A stretch of 64,000 nucleotides of DNA from Anthopleura xanthogrammica (lineage: Eukaryota > Cnidaria > Anthozoa > Actiniaria > Actiniidae): positions 11,092,755 to 11,156,754 of the forward strand of contig OZ025217.1 in assembly GCA_964019055.1 (NCBI GenBank). The letters run 5' to 3'. Shown in pieces: positions 10,419 through 21,300 of the stretch. The notes beneath the pieces were generated by a model. That model did no database searches, was not told the DNA's origin, and saw only the letters and a program-made list of their open reading frames with translations. The translations under genes were made by a program, and so were the position numbers. Every line of letters starts with the position of its first letter. Position 1 is the stretch's first letter.

Positions 10419-12806
10419 TTAGTTACAAATAAATGCCAATAAGTTTTGCATACATTTTTCATTTATAGTAGGCAGATCTTTCCTTGTATCAAAACTACCA
10501 TAAAGTTTTACACTCCTATTGTCACTGTCAATTTCTTCTGGACTTGTAAAAAAGTCCATTTTCTCAGTTGCCCAGGCAAGGTTTTTGATTCCATGATCTT
10601 CTTGTAGAGACAATGTATTCAGTTGATAACGCATGAGGACTACTTCTTTGCCACTTGAGATAACACACTGTGTTGTCAATGGAGTTTCTAGATGTTGTCC
10701 CACAAAATTCCCATCACTGATTGCCTTTGACACAAGAACACCAAACATACTCATGATACCATATGCTTGGATCTGCTCAATCGTTTGGTTGCTTATGTCA
10801 GAAAGGAATATGGTGTGGCTGTGTGGGAAAGGATTGTTATTTCCTGGCTGGTATCCTGGGAAATTGCGTAGATGGACTATGGGATGCTGGAAAAGTTCTT
10901 GGCTATAAGAATCATAAGGCCCTGGAAGTGACATTTCTATAGTAGGCTCAATATCTAAAAGGACATTAAGAATATGCATTAATGATTATTTTTTTCCATC
11001 TACTGTAGGACATTGTAATTACTTTTGGGACTAGTTGAATATATCAATGTTTTATCATCTTTCGCTAGCCCAAACTGCACATGCAGGGCTCGAAATAGCG
11101 ACCTGCCAATGACCAAAAACCAGGCAAAACTTAAGGTTTGGCAGGCAAAAATAATGGTGAACTTGCAAATCGAAAATAAAAATAATAAAAAAGGCAAAAT
11201 TTACTGGACTGGCAGGCTATAATTGTTTCCTATTTCAAGCCCTGACATGCCCAATGAAATGCCAGAGATTCTGGGAAACCCTAGAATTTCAAGAGCTCTA
11301 ATTGGTTAGAATATTTCTCATGATAATTTATTGGAAAAAAAATGATCTAGCAATTACTAGAGCTCTTGCAATAATGGATAATAATTGCTTTGATAGTCAA
11401 TAAAATGGCTGTGCAGCTGTAAAGCAATAAAAACAGCTTTTTGGGAGGAAGCTGTTGATTTATGGAGCACGCTCTCTATTGATAACTTAAATTTGAGCAT
11501 GTGCATTACATAACAGATCACCACAATTCTGGCTGACGCGTGCTAGGGTTTCCCAGAGTCTCTGACATTTTTTCGAGCATACGTAGTAAGAATGGCAGGG
11601 CTCTGGGTTCAAGAGTGCCTCCCTGAAAATTTTTTTTCTCTGGGTGCAGTATAGTCCCGAATACAGATAATCTTCTAGTTAATTGCTGGGTTTCACTTGA
11701 TGTCATTTCCTGTCTCGTGCGGAATGTTCATCAGCTGAATCACAAGTTTTCAATAGAATTATTTCTGGTTGCCAGCACAAGGTGGTTAGTGTTTGACCAT
11801 AATTTGGAGCAGATAATGAGATGAAATTCAAAAAAGTCAGATTTATAGGGTACAACTTTTGCTTATACTTGTCGCATGCAATCTGCGTACGCCATGCTTA
11901 CTACACAAATTGTTTCATGTAAATCAACCCTACAACTTGCTCATGCACAACTGTTGCATATGACAAGAAAAAGTTGTAACAAGTTGTAGGGTTGATTTAC
12001 ACGAAACGATTTGTGTAGTAAGCATGGCGTACGCAGATTGCATGCGACAGTTGTAAGCAAAAGTTGTACCGTGTAAATCGGCCTAAAGATTTTTATCAGC
12101 TGATTGAAACCCAGCAATTCTCCTTTTAATATAGCAATGTTAATAAATGATTCCTTAGTATGCAAAATCAATATATATACAAGTATAAAAAACATTATTA
12201 AAGTAATTTATACATAAGCTCACCTTTTTCGTAAATAGCATTGGGATCACTTGTCCACAATACCAAGTCAGGATGAAAAACCAACTGACAAAACTCGTTC
12301 CTTCTTACCCAATGCGTATGGATCTTAGGGCTTACATCTAAAAAGCTTTCTTGCAGTCTAGAACATTTATCCGAAAATCCCCAACATATTCTCAAAACAT
12401 CCTGAAATATCCCAAGTTTTATTTCTTCTTCAAAATTTGTCTTGTGTTTTTTGAGTTCTTTTTGGAAAGCAAGATGTTGAATCAGAGAACCTTGGAGCAT
12501 TTCTACTGATTTTTGAATCTCCTCGGATGAAAGATCGGAATTTTCAAGGTATGATTCTGGTAGACTTTGGGTGAGGACTGTCTTAGTCAGCCACTGGTGT
12601 TTGAGACTCGGTTGGAAAGCTCTTGATTTTGGATGCACAATTAAAGCTTTTTTAATAGTATGATGAGGAACTATGAATGGGATACCTGTTTGAGTTGTGG
12701 ATGGTTTTTCTGCAGCAGCAGCTGTGGATAAATGGCGTCTAAGGACGGAGAAAATCTGGCATGAAAGTTTACCACGAGGAAGAAAACCTGCCATCTTGTC
12801 CGCCAT
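10419..12806 (-). CDS. MRPL37: Large ribosomal subunit protein mL37, mitochondrial (MRPL37)
   Basis: Component of the mitochondrial large ribosomal subunit. Two coding exons: 12806-12224 and 10954-10419, phase-1 join (a GTGAGC donor and a TTTTAG acceptor), 372 residues against about 420 in human. The N-terminus is basic with few acidic residues (RGKLSCQIFSVLRRHLS), as expected for a mitochondrial targeting peptide. Family landmarks seen are QWLTKTVLTQSLPE in the N-terminal half and NPFPHSHTIFLSD, YQLNTLSLQED, GIKNLAWATEK and the end LLAFICN in the C-terminal half. The start at 12806 is preferred over an in-frame ATG at 12857 because it lies in a YY1-like CCAAGATGGCGGA initiator element and gives the better leader. 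The intron carries nested MITEs. It is divergent with ABCD4. Confidence 0.93.
11085..11244. mobile_element. MITE with AGGGCTCGAAATAG termini
   Basis: Terminal inverted repeats AGGGCTCGAAATAG and CTATTTCAAGCCCT bound about 160 bp in the MRPL37 intron, with further inner pairing (GACCTGCCA / TGGCAGGCT-like). A related right end (ATTTCAAGCCCTGGC) occurs near 41408. Confidence 0.65.
11681..12119. mobile_element. Nested MITEs in the MRPL37 intron
   Basis: The outer element has perfect 15-bp inverted ends AATTGCTGGGTTTCA and TGAAACCCAGCAATT. A second palindromic element is inserted at about 11841-12079, with arms of roughly 100 bp around GCATGCAATCTGCGTACGCC and CCATGCTTACTACACAAAT. Fragments of the outer family recur at 16843, 22072, 25155 and near 44409. 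Confidence 0.8.
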
Positions 12807-13074
12807 CTTGGATTGAAAGAAAGAGCCAGCAATATGATAGACCAGCAGTTTGGTCAATTTTAATCCTGAGAGGGGTAGGGGTGGGTAGACTACATTTTTC
12901 TCGTTTGAAAAATATTTTGAAACGTTTTTAGATTTATTTAACTATAACAGTTGTAAAATTATATTGCTGTAAATTCTTTACTTGTTAAATAGAAGTTTTA
13001 ATTATTGAGATTTTTAAGGATTGCATACATTTTCTAGCCTCCTGCGCAGCCGTGTGAGGCGCTTCCGGTTCCCG

Positions 13075-13281
13075 TCTAGTCCAGAACTGGACCCACTTTT
13101 ATCGATGCGCGCGCGACAAGAACGAACGGAGTAGTGGAAGGAGACTGGAAAGAATCGTAAAGATAAAAGTGGGACCCACTTTTCTCAGTATTCTGTATTT
13201 TGTGCGCGCGCTGTTTTTTATTTTATTTTTGCGATATGAATTAATCAGTTACTGAGGAAAGTGGGTCCAGTTCTGGATTAG
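13075..13281. mobile_element. Foldback element inside the divergent promoter
   Basis: The arms CTAGTCCAGAACTGGACCCA and its complement near 13258-13281 are inverted over about 25 bp with one mismatch. A smaller palindrome AAAGTGGGACCCACTTTT lies between them. The element covers much of the CpG-rich part of the promoter. Confidence 0.65.
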
Positions 13282-13401
13282 TTCCCGTCATTCCCCCACT
13301 TGGCTAACATTTTCTTATAATGTGACACCACAGAAACCCAGCTTGGGCTACCTGTGGTGTCCCAGCTACATGTAGTGTGTCTCGTGGGTCTCGTGTGTCT
13401 C

Positions 13402-13413
13402 ATGATCAGCTGA
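13402..13413 (+). promoter_or_regulatory. Three-codon upstream ORF of ABCD4
   Basis: ATG ATC AGC TGA ends 21 bases before the ABCD4 start codon. If the transcript starts upstream of 13402, this minimal ORF would be met first by scanning ribosomes. Transcription start is not known. Confidence 0.35.
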
Positions 13414-13434
13414 GGAAACCTGAACTGCCTGAAG

Positions 13435-15893
13435 ATGTCTCCTCAAAAAGACAAAAATGCAAAATCTCTCAAGCTAGATCTTCTCTTTTTCCGGCGATTT
13501 TGGTGCTGCTTGAAGATAATCTTTCCAAGATGGCTATCCACCACCTCTCTTCTCTTTCTAATCTTGCTTGGATTGTCTTTGGCTGAGCAAATGTTGATCT
13601 ACAATACTGGACTCATTCCAAGTCAGTATTATGAGGTCCTTGGTAGCAGAGATGAGCAAGGTTTTCGCGCTTTAATTTTCGTTTCCCTAAGCTTTATCAT
13701 TGGCACTGCCTTGGGGAAAAGCTTGGTACAGTATGTGAGCAATCTTTCCTACGTAAAATGGCGAAGTTTACTCACACAATACGTCCACAAGGGGTATTTC
13801 AAGCATGACTCATATTACAACCTTAATGTCCTGGACCAAAGCATAGACAATCCTGATCAACGGATAACTCAAGATGTGGACCGTTTTTGTAAGCAGTTCA
13901 GTCAAATCATAGCAGCACTCATCATTTCTCCCTTTACTATTGCATATTATACCTACCAGTGTTATTCCAGTGCAGGATATATTGGACCAGTCAGTATTTT
14001 TGGATATTTCCTGGTCGGGACCATCATCAATAGGCTTATCATGTCTCCTATTATTTCATTGGTTGTAAGGCAGGAAAAACTTGAAGGGGATTTCAGGTTT
14101 AAGCATATGCAGGTTAGTTATTATTTTTGCTACCTAGCCTATCAGTGTTAGCACTAGTGTGGGCTAACTCACAAATCAAACCCTGAAACAATCTCTGGGC
14201 TAATTTTAGTTAGGCACAGCTAACTCACATATCAAACCCTAAAACAATGTCATAGCTCATCTAAGTCAGGGCACAGCTAACTCACATACAGATTGAACCC
14301 TGAAACAACCTCTGGGCTGATCAAAGTCAGGGTATGGCTAACTTACAGATCAAACCCTGAAACAACCTCTGGACTGATCTAAGCAGGCCCATAGCAGGGG
14401 GAGGGGCCTGGAGTGCTGGGCCCCTCCAATAATTTCAGATGTACTGAATATTGAACACTAAGAATTTTAGGTCTGTTACTATAATACATTGGGCGTTTAA
14501 AATAGAATATACAGTAGCACCCCCAATACTTTTGACCTAACTAGGGCCCCCCTAATATTTTTGGCCTTGCTACAGTCCTGCTACACGTAAGTGAGGCACA
14601 GTTAATATAAGGTAGAGTATCTACAGTGTATTCCTCAGACCTCTCCCCACCTCCCCCCACCCCTTGGAAATTTCAACACCATGGAGGGGGTAGGGAAAAG
14701 AAATACATTTTCTAGAGCACGCAATTCCATAAAGAAAGTATTAGAATTGTTAATCATTTTCCTTCTTGTAGGTAAGAGTGAATTCAGAGGCTCTTGCCTT
14801 TTACAGATCAGGAATGCTTGAAGAAAGACGAACTAACAGAAGACTCCAAAACCTACTAAAAGTCCAACAAAGATTGGTTAACTATGAGTTCTTCCTCAGC
14901 TTTTCTGTCAACTTTTTTGATTATGTTGGTGCAATACTCAGTTACATCCTCATTGCTATTGCGCTTTTTGCTGGAAAATATAAGGATATGTCACAAACGG
15001 CACTAACTGGTGAAATAAGCAAGAATTCATTTGTGTCGATGTATTTGATTGGCAGTTTTACCAAGCTGATTGATCTGTCGAACTCTGTATCAGACATGGC
15101 AGGTTATGCTCATAGGATTGGAGAGTTGATAGAAACCCTGATGAAAAAAGAAAAGGGAGATGATGATAACAGTCCTAGAAGTAGTTCCGAATCCTTTGGC
15201 GTCTTGCAGCCGACTGGTTGTACTATCTTTCAACTGGAATCAGTTTCCTATGCTGCACCAAAATCATCTAAGCTTCTAGTGAAGGACCTGAATCTTAATG
15301 TAATTCCAGGACAAAACATTCTAATTACTGGAAAGACAGGCAGTGGAAAGAGTTCTTTGCTAAGAGTGATCAGTAGCTTATGGAAACCAGTTTCAGGAAT
15401 GGTCATCAGGAATTGCTCCTTTGATCCAAGTAATATTATATTTTTACCCCAGAGAGCTCTATTGTCAGATGGTTCACTCAAACAGCAAGTTATCTATCCA
15501 TATGATGAACCAATTCAGCAGAGATACACAGAGAATGGAGAGATGGATGATGAAAAAATTGTGAGCATTCTCGATGATGTTGGCCTTACTGCTGTGTGCA
15601 GTCGTGTAGGAGGGATTGAAGAGGATATAGAAGGCAACTGGGAGGATATGTTGTCCCCAGGTGAGATGCAAAGGCTGGCATTCGCTAGGCTGTTCTACCA
15701 CAAGCCTGTTATTGCTATGATAGATGAAGCTACCAGTGCATTGGATACAGAGACTGAAAAGGATATGTATGAAAAATGCAAGCAGCTGGGAATCACGCTA
15801 GTGAGCATTGGACACAGAGAGACTCTGTTTGAGTATCACCAGTTAAACCTTAGGTTGGAAGGAGATGGGAGTTGGAACTTGAGGCAAATATAA
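13435..15893 (+). CDS. ABCD4: ATP-binding cassette transporter subfamily D member 4 (ABCD4)
   Basis: Half transporter which, in mammals, works with LMBD1 to export vitamin B12 from lysosomes. Two coding exons, 13435-14112 and 14772-15893, joined in phase 0, give 599 residues (human about 606). The N-terminal half is the membrane domain, with hydrophobic segments near residues 37-56, 79-98, 139-155, 161-185 and further ones in the second exon. Conserved stretches include GLIPSQYYEVLG, IDNPDQRI and EKLEGDFRFKHMQ. The nucleotide-binding domain has Walker A GKTGSGKS at 413-420, signature LSPGEMQ at 520-526, Walker B VIAMIDE at 539-545 and the H-loop histidine in GHRE at 574, so it looks catalytically intact. 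Only one intron is present, unlike the many-exon vertebrate gene; its acceptor TTGTAG precedes GTAAGAGTG. It is head to head with MRPL37. Confidence 0.95.
14152..14400 (-). mobile_element. Tandem SINE-tail array in the ABCD4 intron
   Basis: Four to five imperfect copies of a roughly 55-60 bp module, consensus close to AACCCTGAAACAACCTCTGG then GCTGATCTAAGTCAGGGCAT then GGCTAACTCACAGATC. The same module forms arrays at 28660 (opposite strand) and 40190. Confidence 0.75.
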
Positions 15894-15949
15894 AATATCC
15901 TTTTTCAACACCTTGCATCCTCTGATTTAGAGCAAATTTCATACTCACA

Positions 15950-16156
15950 GTGCAATAGACCTTATTCTGCACATGGTGCAATGTTTTCCCATCTAAGACC
16001 AAGTCATTCCTTAAGTATCATTTTTTTGTTTAACAGTTGTGCGTGAGAAGACGCATGAATATGGACATAACTCAAACAAAGAATCTTATTCTCATGAGAA
16101 TGACACAAGGTCTGAAATGGGAAAACATTACACCACTAGGAATTCTGTCTGGTCTA
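15950..16156. mobile_element. MITE family 2 copy downstream of ABCD4
   Basis: Starts about 55 bp after the ABCD4 stop, so it may lie in the 3' UTR. The arms are GTTTTCCCATCTAAGACCAA and the approximate complement ending in GGTCTGAAATGGGAAAACAT, with outer ends AATAGACC and GGTCTATT. Confidence 0.7.
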
Positions 16157-16261
16157 TTCTGTAATCATGATTTAACTGCAGTGCATCTCAACATTATCAA
16201 TGGCTGATTATTAGCAGTTATTGTACACACTGTGATTGTTTCAAAGTATATACTGTAGTCA

Positions 16262-16425
16262 ATAGACCTCTTTACCTTCGTTGTTTGTTGTGCCCATTTC
16301 AGACCATGTGATGCCACTCTTGGCAGTTGATTCTTTCATGTGTAAATATTTCAACAAGAATATTTCTCAAGGGAATGTCATGTGGTCTGAAATAGGCAAT
16401 TTGCATACGAAGGTAAAGAGGTCTA
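16262..16425. mobile_element. MITE family 3 (164 bp)
   Basis: Inverted ends ATAGACCTCTTTACCTTCG and CGAAGGTAAAGAGGTCTAT, with inner arms TTTCAGACCATGTGATGCCA and GTCATGTGGTCTGAAATAGG. A second copy is at 31158-31323. The inner TTTCAGACCA block is shared with family 2, so the two families are probably related. Confidence 0.78.
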
Positions 16426-16604
16426 TTCCAGACTAAATTTACAAATTATTATTTTGTTACGAATGAAATTAATGAATAATATATGAACATTCAAAGTATT
16501 TTTTACTATAATATAGCATATAAAAGAGACTAATTTAGATATCACATATAAATATTTTTTTATTATAAACAGAGTTCTAATTTAATATTGGTATGAAGTG
16601 TGAA

Positions 16605-16742
16605 ATAGGCCCCTTGCAGCATGTCAGAATGCAATTCAATTTGGAGTTACAAAACAAAAGAATTTCAAACTCCTGAGAATTGGAACCTATTGTTTTGCCC
16701 TCCAAATTGAGCTGCATTCCGACGTGCTGCAAGGGGTCCATT
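16605..16742. mobile_element. MITE family 1 copy
   Basis: Both arms preserved, from ATAGGCCCCTTGCAGCATGT to GACGTGCTGCAAGGGGTCCA. It sits between ABCD4 and the first alkaline phosphatase gene. Confidence 0.8.
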
Positions 16743-16842
16743 ATGGGGTAGATTTGACAGTCTGTTTTAATCAACAGACTCTAATTAGAAATATATAATA
16801 ATTATTGTTTTAAAGGGTCTTACCTACTCATGTCTAGCACAT

Positions 16843-17247
16843 GGTTGATAGCACATGACGGGCAGTGTTTGTCTGTCATTGTAGGCTGGTAATGAGATTC
16901 ATTCAGCTGATTGATACCCAGCAATAGAATACTCTCTGGTTGATAGCACATGACATGCAGTGTTTGTCTGTCATTGTAGGCTGGTAATGAGATTCATTCA
17001 GCTGATTGATACCCAGCAATAGAATACTCTCTGGTTCATAGCACACAGCCTGAGTAGCGGCCAAAAAGGGGAAGGAAAGGAGAGGGTTGGGGGGAGGGGG
17101 GCTTTGGGGAGGGTGACGAGGAGGCTCTCCACTCTACCCCTACCGTAGTCCCCCACCCCAATGCACCATTACTCAGGCTAATAGCACATGACGGGCAGTG
17201 TTTGCCTGTCATTAAAGGCTGCCAATAAGATTCATTCAGCTGATAAT
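16843..17247. repeat. Tandem repeat of about 96 bp, interrupted by an insertion
   Basis: Units begin GTTGATAGCACATGACGGGC at 16843, 16939 and 17034. The third is split by the element at 17046-17180 and continues to about 17247. The unit contains CATTCAGCTGATTGATACCC then AGCAAT, related to the right end of the outer MITE at 11681-12119. Confidence 0.78.
17046..17180. mobile_element. hAT-like MITE with 8-bp target duplication
   Basis: The insertion splits a tandem repeat unit and is flanked on both sides by ATAGCACA (17038-17045 and 17181-17188). Inverted ends are CAGCCTGAGTA and TACTCAGGCTA, with a G/A-rich then C/T-rich interior. Eight-base duplications are typical of hAT transposons. A relative with its own 8-bp duplication is at 34695-34824. 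Confidence 0.82.
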
Positions 17248-17249
17248 AT

Positions 17250-18396
17250 GTGCAAGCAATATGAATGTAGATATGTTATATGAACTAAGATGTGTGTATA
17301 CTGTAAGTTTACTAACTATATTATAACGACAATGGCCTCTGTGCCTGCATAATGATAAACTTCGGTGACATAAGCATTGAAGAAGTGTTCTTGATTGCTT
17401 TCGGCACTTCTAATGGCTTTATTTCTGAACAAAGTATGGAAAAAGTTGTTTTATCTGTTTTATTACATAGAAGGAAAAAATCTGTCATAGTTTTCAATGC
17501 TGTTTTCTTATGACTCTTTGCAAAATTTGGTGCATAGCAATGAAAACAGTGGCAAACACTTGAATACTTACAGTAGTGGGGAAAAATGCCACATTTTTGT
17601 CAGAGTTAGATTAATTGCAGAATGTTATCAAGATATTTTGGTCAAAAGGATTTTTTTATTTCTATAGCCATCTTATATTTTTAAGTTATTTTGATAATCT
17701 AAACTTACAGTATGATAAGATTAAGATAAAAAAATGTTAACTTATCCAGTTGCACCTTTAATTTGGTCATAAATTAGCAGGAGGGGAGGGGTGGGTGGAG
17801 AAAAAGGGAGATCTCGTACAAGTACATTGAGAAGGTAGCCACAATCACGTTTTGAAAAGGTTAAATAAATTTGAGTGACTAAACCAGCTGAGTCGAATTG
17901 ATCGCCTGCCCCAAAAGGAATTATGGGTCACTAATTTTGGTTAGCAATTTTCCGAGTATACAATGTAGACTTTTATTATTGATTGAAATATAATACCACC
18001 ATGAGTTCGACTAGCGTTTACGATTAATTTAAAGAAGGAAGAACCTATATTCCATAAATTCTCTTGGCAGAAAAATGCGAAATGCTAATCATAATACAAT
18101 GTCGAATCCTCCATTCTGATTGGTTGACTTTGAGTTTGTTCTGAAGGTCAACTAAGCTGGAAGGTAGGGGTAAAATAATTTAAATTTTTAGTTTTGGTTC
18201 AAGATAAATGAAATGTCTGCATGATTTTAGGCATCACAACTTAAGTGTCTCTTTCCCACCCCCAGGGACCGTAGAGCACCCTAAAAAGTTGTGGGGCTAA
18301 GGTTGAAAAATATAAGAGACTAGTATGGGAAAATAAAAAACCCCTCCCCCTCCGCGGTCCCTGCCCCCTGAGAATTTATGACCACACCATATTCGT
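17250..18396. other. Spacer and 3' flank of the first alkaline phosphatase gene
   Basis: No gene is seen. From about 17680 the sequence is similar to 26230-26860 downstream of the second alkaline phosphatase gene (shared AATTTGGTCATAAATTAGCA followed by a G-rich block), so it belongs to the duplicated unit. AATAAA on the minus strand at 17977-17972 is a possible polyadenylation signal. Confidence 0.55.
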
Positions 18397-21300
18397 TTAC
18401 AGTATGATCACATTGACAGCTGCCGACAATAATGCCAAGAGTACACCAACATGCATAGGTGCCCAAGAGCTGTTTGCCGAGCTCACTTGAGGTTTTCCTA
18501 CCCTGGCAACTGGCTTGCTACATTTTTTCTGTTTGCTGTCACTCAAGCAGAGGGCGTGGTCCATAACGTGGAAGACGTAGTTTTCTTCCACGACTCCAAC
18601 CAAGAGATCTGCCCAGGGACCACGTGAATAGATTCCTAAAGGAAAATGGAAGGGGGTTTAGAGTTCATGCAGGAATAAGATGAAGTCTGAACTCCAAAAA
18701 ATGATAAAAAAGCATGCAGATCTGCATACGTTAAAATGTGGGTTTGGTGGGTTGAATCATAATAGTATAGTGGACTAAACATCGTTATAATGCATCGCTC
18801 ATTATCATAATGCCTTAACTATTATCACAAGTAGTATCATTCATTGGCATCATCACCACCATCATTGGCATCATCACCGCCAACGTCATGCATCATTGGC
18901 ATCATATCATCACCATTGGCATCACGGGTAACATCATCGCCCTCATCCATCATCTATCATCATCATCAAAAATTGGCACCACCACCATCACCATCACCAT
19001 CATCATTGTTATCATCACCATTTACATCATCATCATCATCATCATCATCACGGTGTTCACTGGTATCAACACCAACATCACCATGTCACTATCATCATTA
19101 GGGCGGTTTTCGCATCAGTAGGAAAAGGTACGAAAAACTTCGTAGTTGTACTGTAGCCATACCGTAACTACGCATTCTGATTGGATGAATTACTGGAAGA
19201 CATTGGGAAGCCATTTCAATGTTACGGCATGTCGTACCGTGTACGTGCTGTAAGTCAGTATTCATAATTTATCAATACCTTCAGTCAGCAATGTTATCAT
19301 CATCATTACCACAAATGGATTATAAATAATTATAATAATTTAATAATTTATATAGCGCCTAAATTATAAAATATTCCAAGGCGCTTTACAATTGTGAGAA
19401 AATATAGATAAAAATAAATATTTATATATACAATATACATACGTACATATACATACATCCATACATACACCCAACCAAAAAACCCTTATAAATCCTTCAC
19501 AAACATCACCATCATTTCATCATCCCCATCATGTATTAAACTATAAGAAGTATTGAATACAGCTCCCCCTCCCCAGATCAACTCACCAACGTCCTGTCCG
19601 CCATGGGTTTCATACTTTTCTGGACCATAATACAGTGATTGTTGCAAGTAATCTTTATCCTTGGTGTTGACGCCAGTCAAATTCTTTCTGGGTCCATGAA
19701 ATGCATTAGGACCATTTTGGTAACCAAGGGTAGTGTATGGCATTTTGTCATTGGCTGCCAATTGCAAAGCACCATCTTGCTTCGCCAGTCCTAATATTGG
19801 GTTTCCTGCATCAGGATAGCCTGCTATGGTCATGGTGTGGCCATGATCTGCTGTCACTATCACCAGTGTGTCATCTGAGAAAATGAAAAGACGTTTCTTT
19901 ATACATGGAACACACAATCTCACGTTATCTTTAGATATCATCTTTTCTTCCCTTCTCTTTTCTTTCCTTCCGTTTGTCCTTTACTCTTCCTTTCTTTTCC
20001 CTTCTCTTAGCTTCGTTCTCTTCGTTTTCAATTTCTTTCCTTTCCTTTCTCTTCTCTTCATTTTCCTTTGCTTGCCTTCCATTCCTTCCAGTGACAACGA
20101 AGTAAAGTTCGAATTCCATGAATTTCACCGGTACCCTTGCCTACCTTTATTGGTTAACTCCATTGCCTTGATAACCGAACTATCCATAGCAAGAGCTTCA
20201 GTAAGGGCACGATGAGCATTGTTGGCATGGTGACCGTAATCAATTAAGCCACCTGGAAGTAAACGAGTTGGTATGGTAACTAAAAAATTAACGGCAGCGT
20301 AGCATGTGACGAATGTGACGCGCGCGCGTTTTGGCGGAAAAAATTTCTGCTAAATCCACAGGAACTCCATAAGTATAAATCCATGAAAAAGAATAATTTC
20401 GTTAAGGAATTTCAGTCCTATTATCAATAGGGAACAATAAAAAAATATCTCAAACATGTCGTTTATTCTTTGCGAAACAACGATGAGATAAAATGTTAGA
20501 TCCTGAATTTAACGTTCTATGCAGATCAGAGAAAACCTACTTTCAACCATCAGAAAGAATCCTTTAGGATTTTTCTTCAATATTTTGATGGCAAATTCGA
20601 CCATTTCAGGCAGAGAAGGTTGGCCAGCGGTGTCATTGACTCTGTCTACTTCGTATTTCATGACGCTGTAGTCAAAAAGACCTGAAATTTCGAATAAGAC
20701 ACTTATAAGTTACATACGATAGGAGTAGAATTAAAGAGAAGAAGGAAGGAAGGAAGCAAACAAGCAAGAATGCAAGGAATCGAAGGAAGCAAACAAGCAA
20801 GCAATCAAGCTAGGAAGCAAGCACGCAAGCTAGGAATAAGTAGGCAAGCAAGCAATCTAGGAAGCAAGCAAGCAAGCAAGGACTAAGCAAGCAGGCAACT
20901 GCAAGCAAGCACTGAAGCAAGCAAGCAAGCAAGCAACGAAACAATTAACCAATTAAGGAAGGTAGCAAGGAAGCAAGGAAGCAAGAAAGCAAGGAAGCAA
21001 GGAAGCAAGGAAGCAAGGAAAAGAAATGATGACCTAAACAAGAATCAATTCACGGTAGAAAAAGAGCACAACAACAACATTCCTACATGCAAAGATGACT
21101 GTTTCATCTATCATAATTTACCAAGAACGTGTTTCGTCTTTTCCACATCAACAGCGTCTAGTTGTTTCTTGTTCCATACAAAGTTCGAATCAGGTCGTTT
21201 TGCCACCCATTCATCGATAAGGTTTCGACCATCCAGCCGTTGACCGGTTTTCTTCACCTCCTCATAGTCCGCCGTGTTATTTGGAAGGAAACCCATGCGA

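Larger units (their letters stand above)
12807..13434. promoter_or_regulatory. Putative bidirectional promoter, MRPL37 / ABCD4
   Basis: The spacer separates two divergent start codons by 628 bp. It contains an ETS/GABP-like site (CTTCCGGTT at 13062-13070, the complement of AACCGGAAG) and a CpG-rich patch around 13100-13210. GABP/NRF-2 control of mitochondrial ribosomal protein genes is known in mammals; here it is inference from the motif. No TATA box is evident. Confidence 0.5.

Noticed and set aside
12807..12857. Upstream in-frame ATG as the MRPL37 start
   Set aside because: It adds 17 residues before the leader; the YY1-like context and leader composition favour the ATG at 12806. Not excluded.
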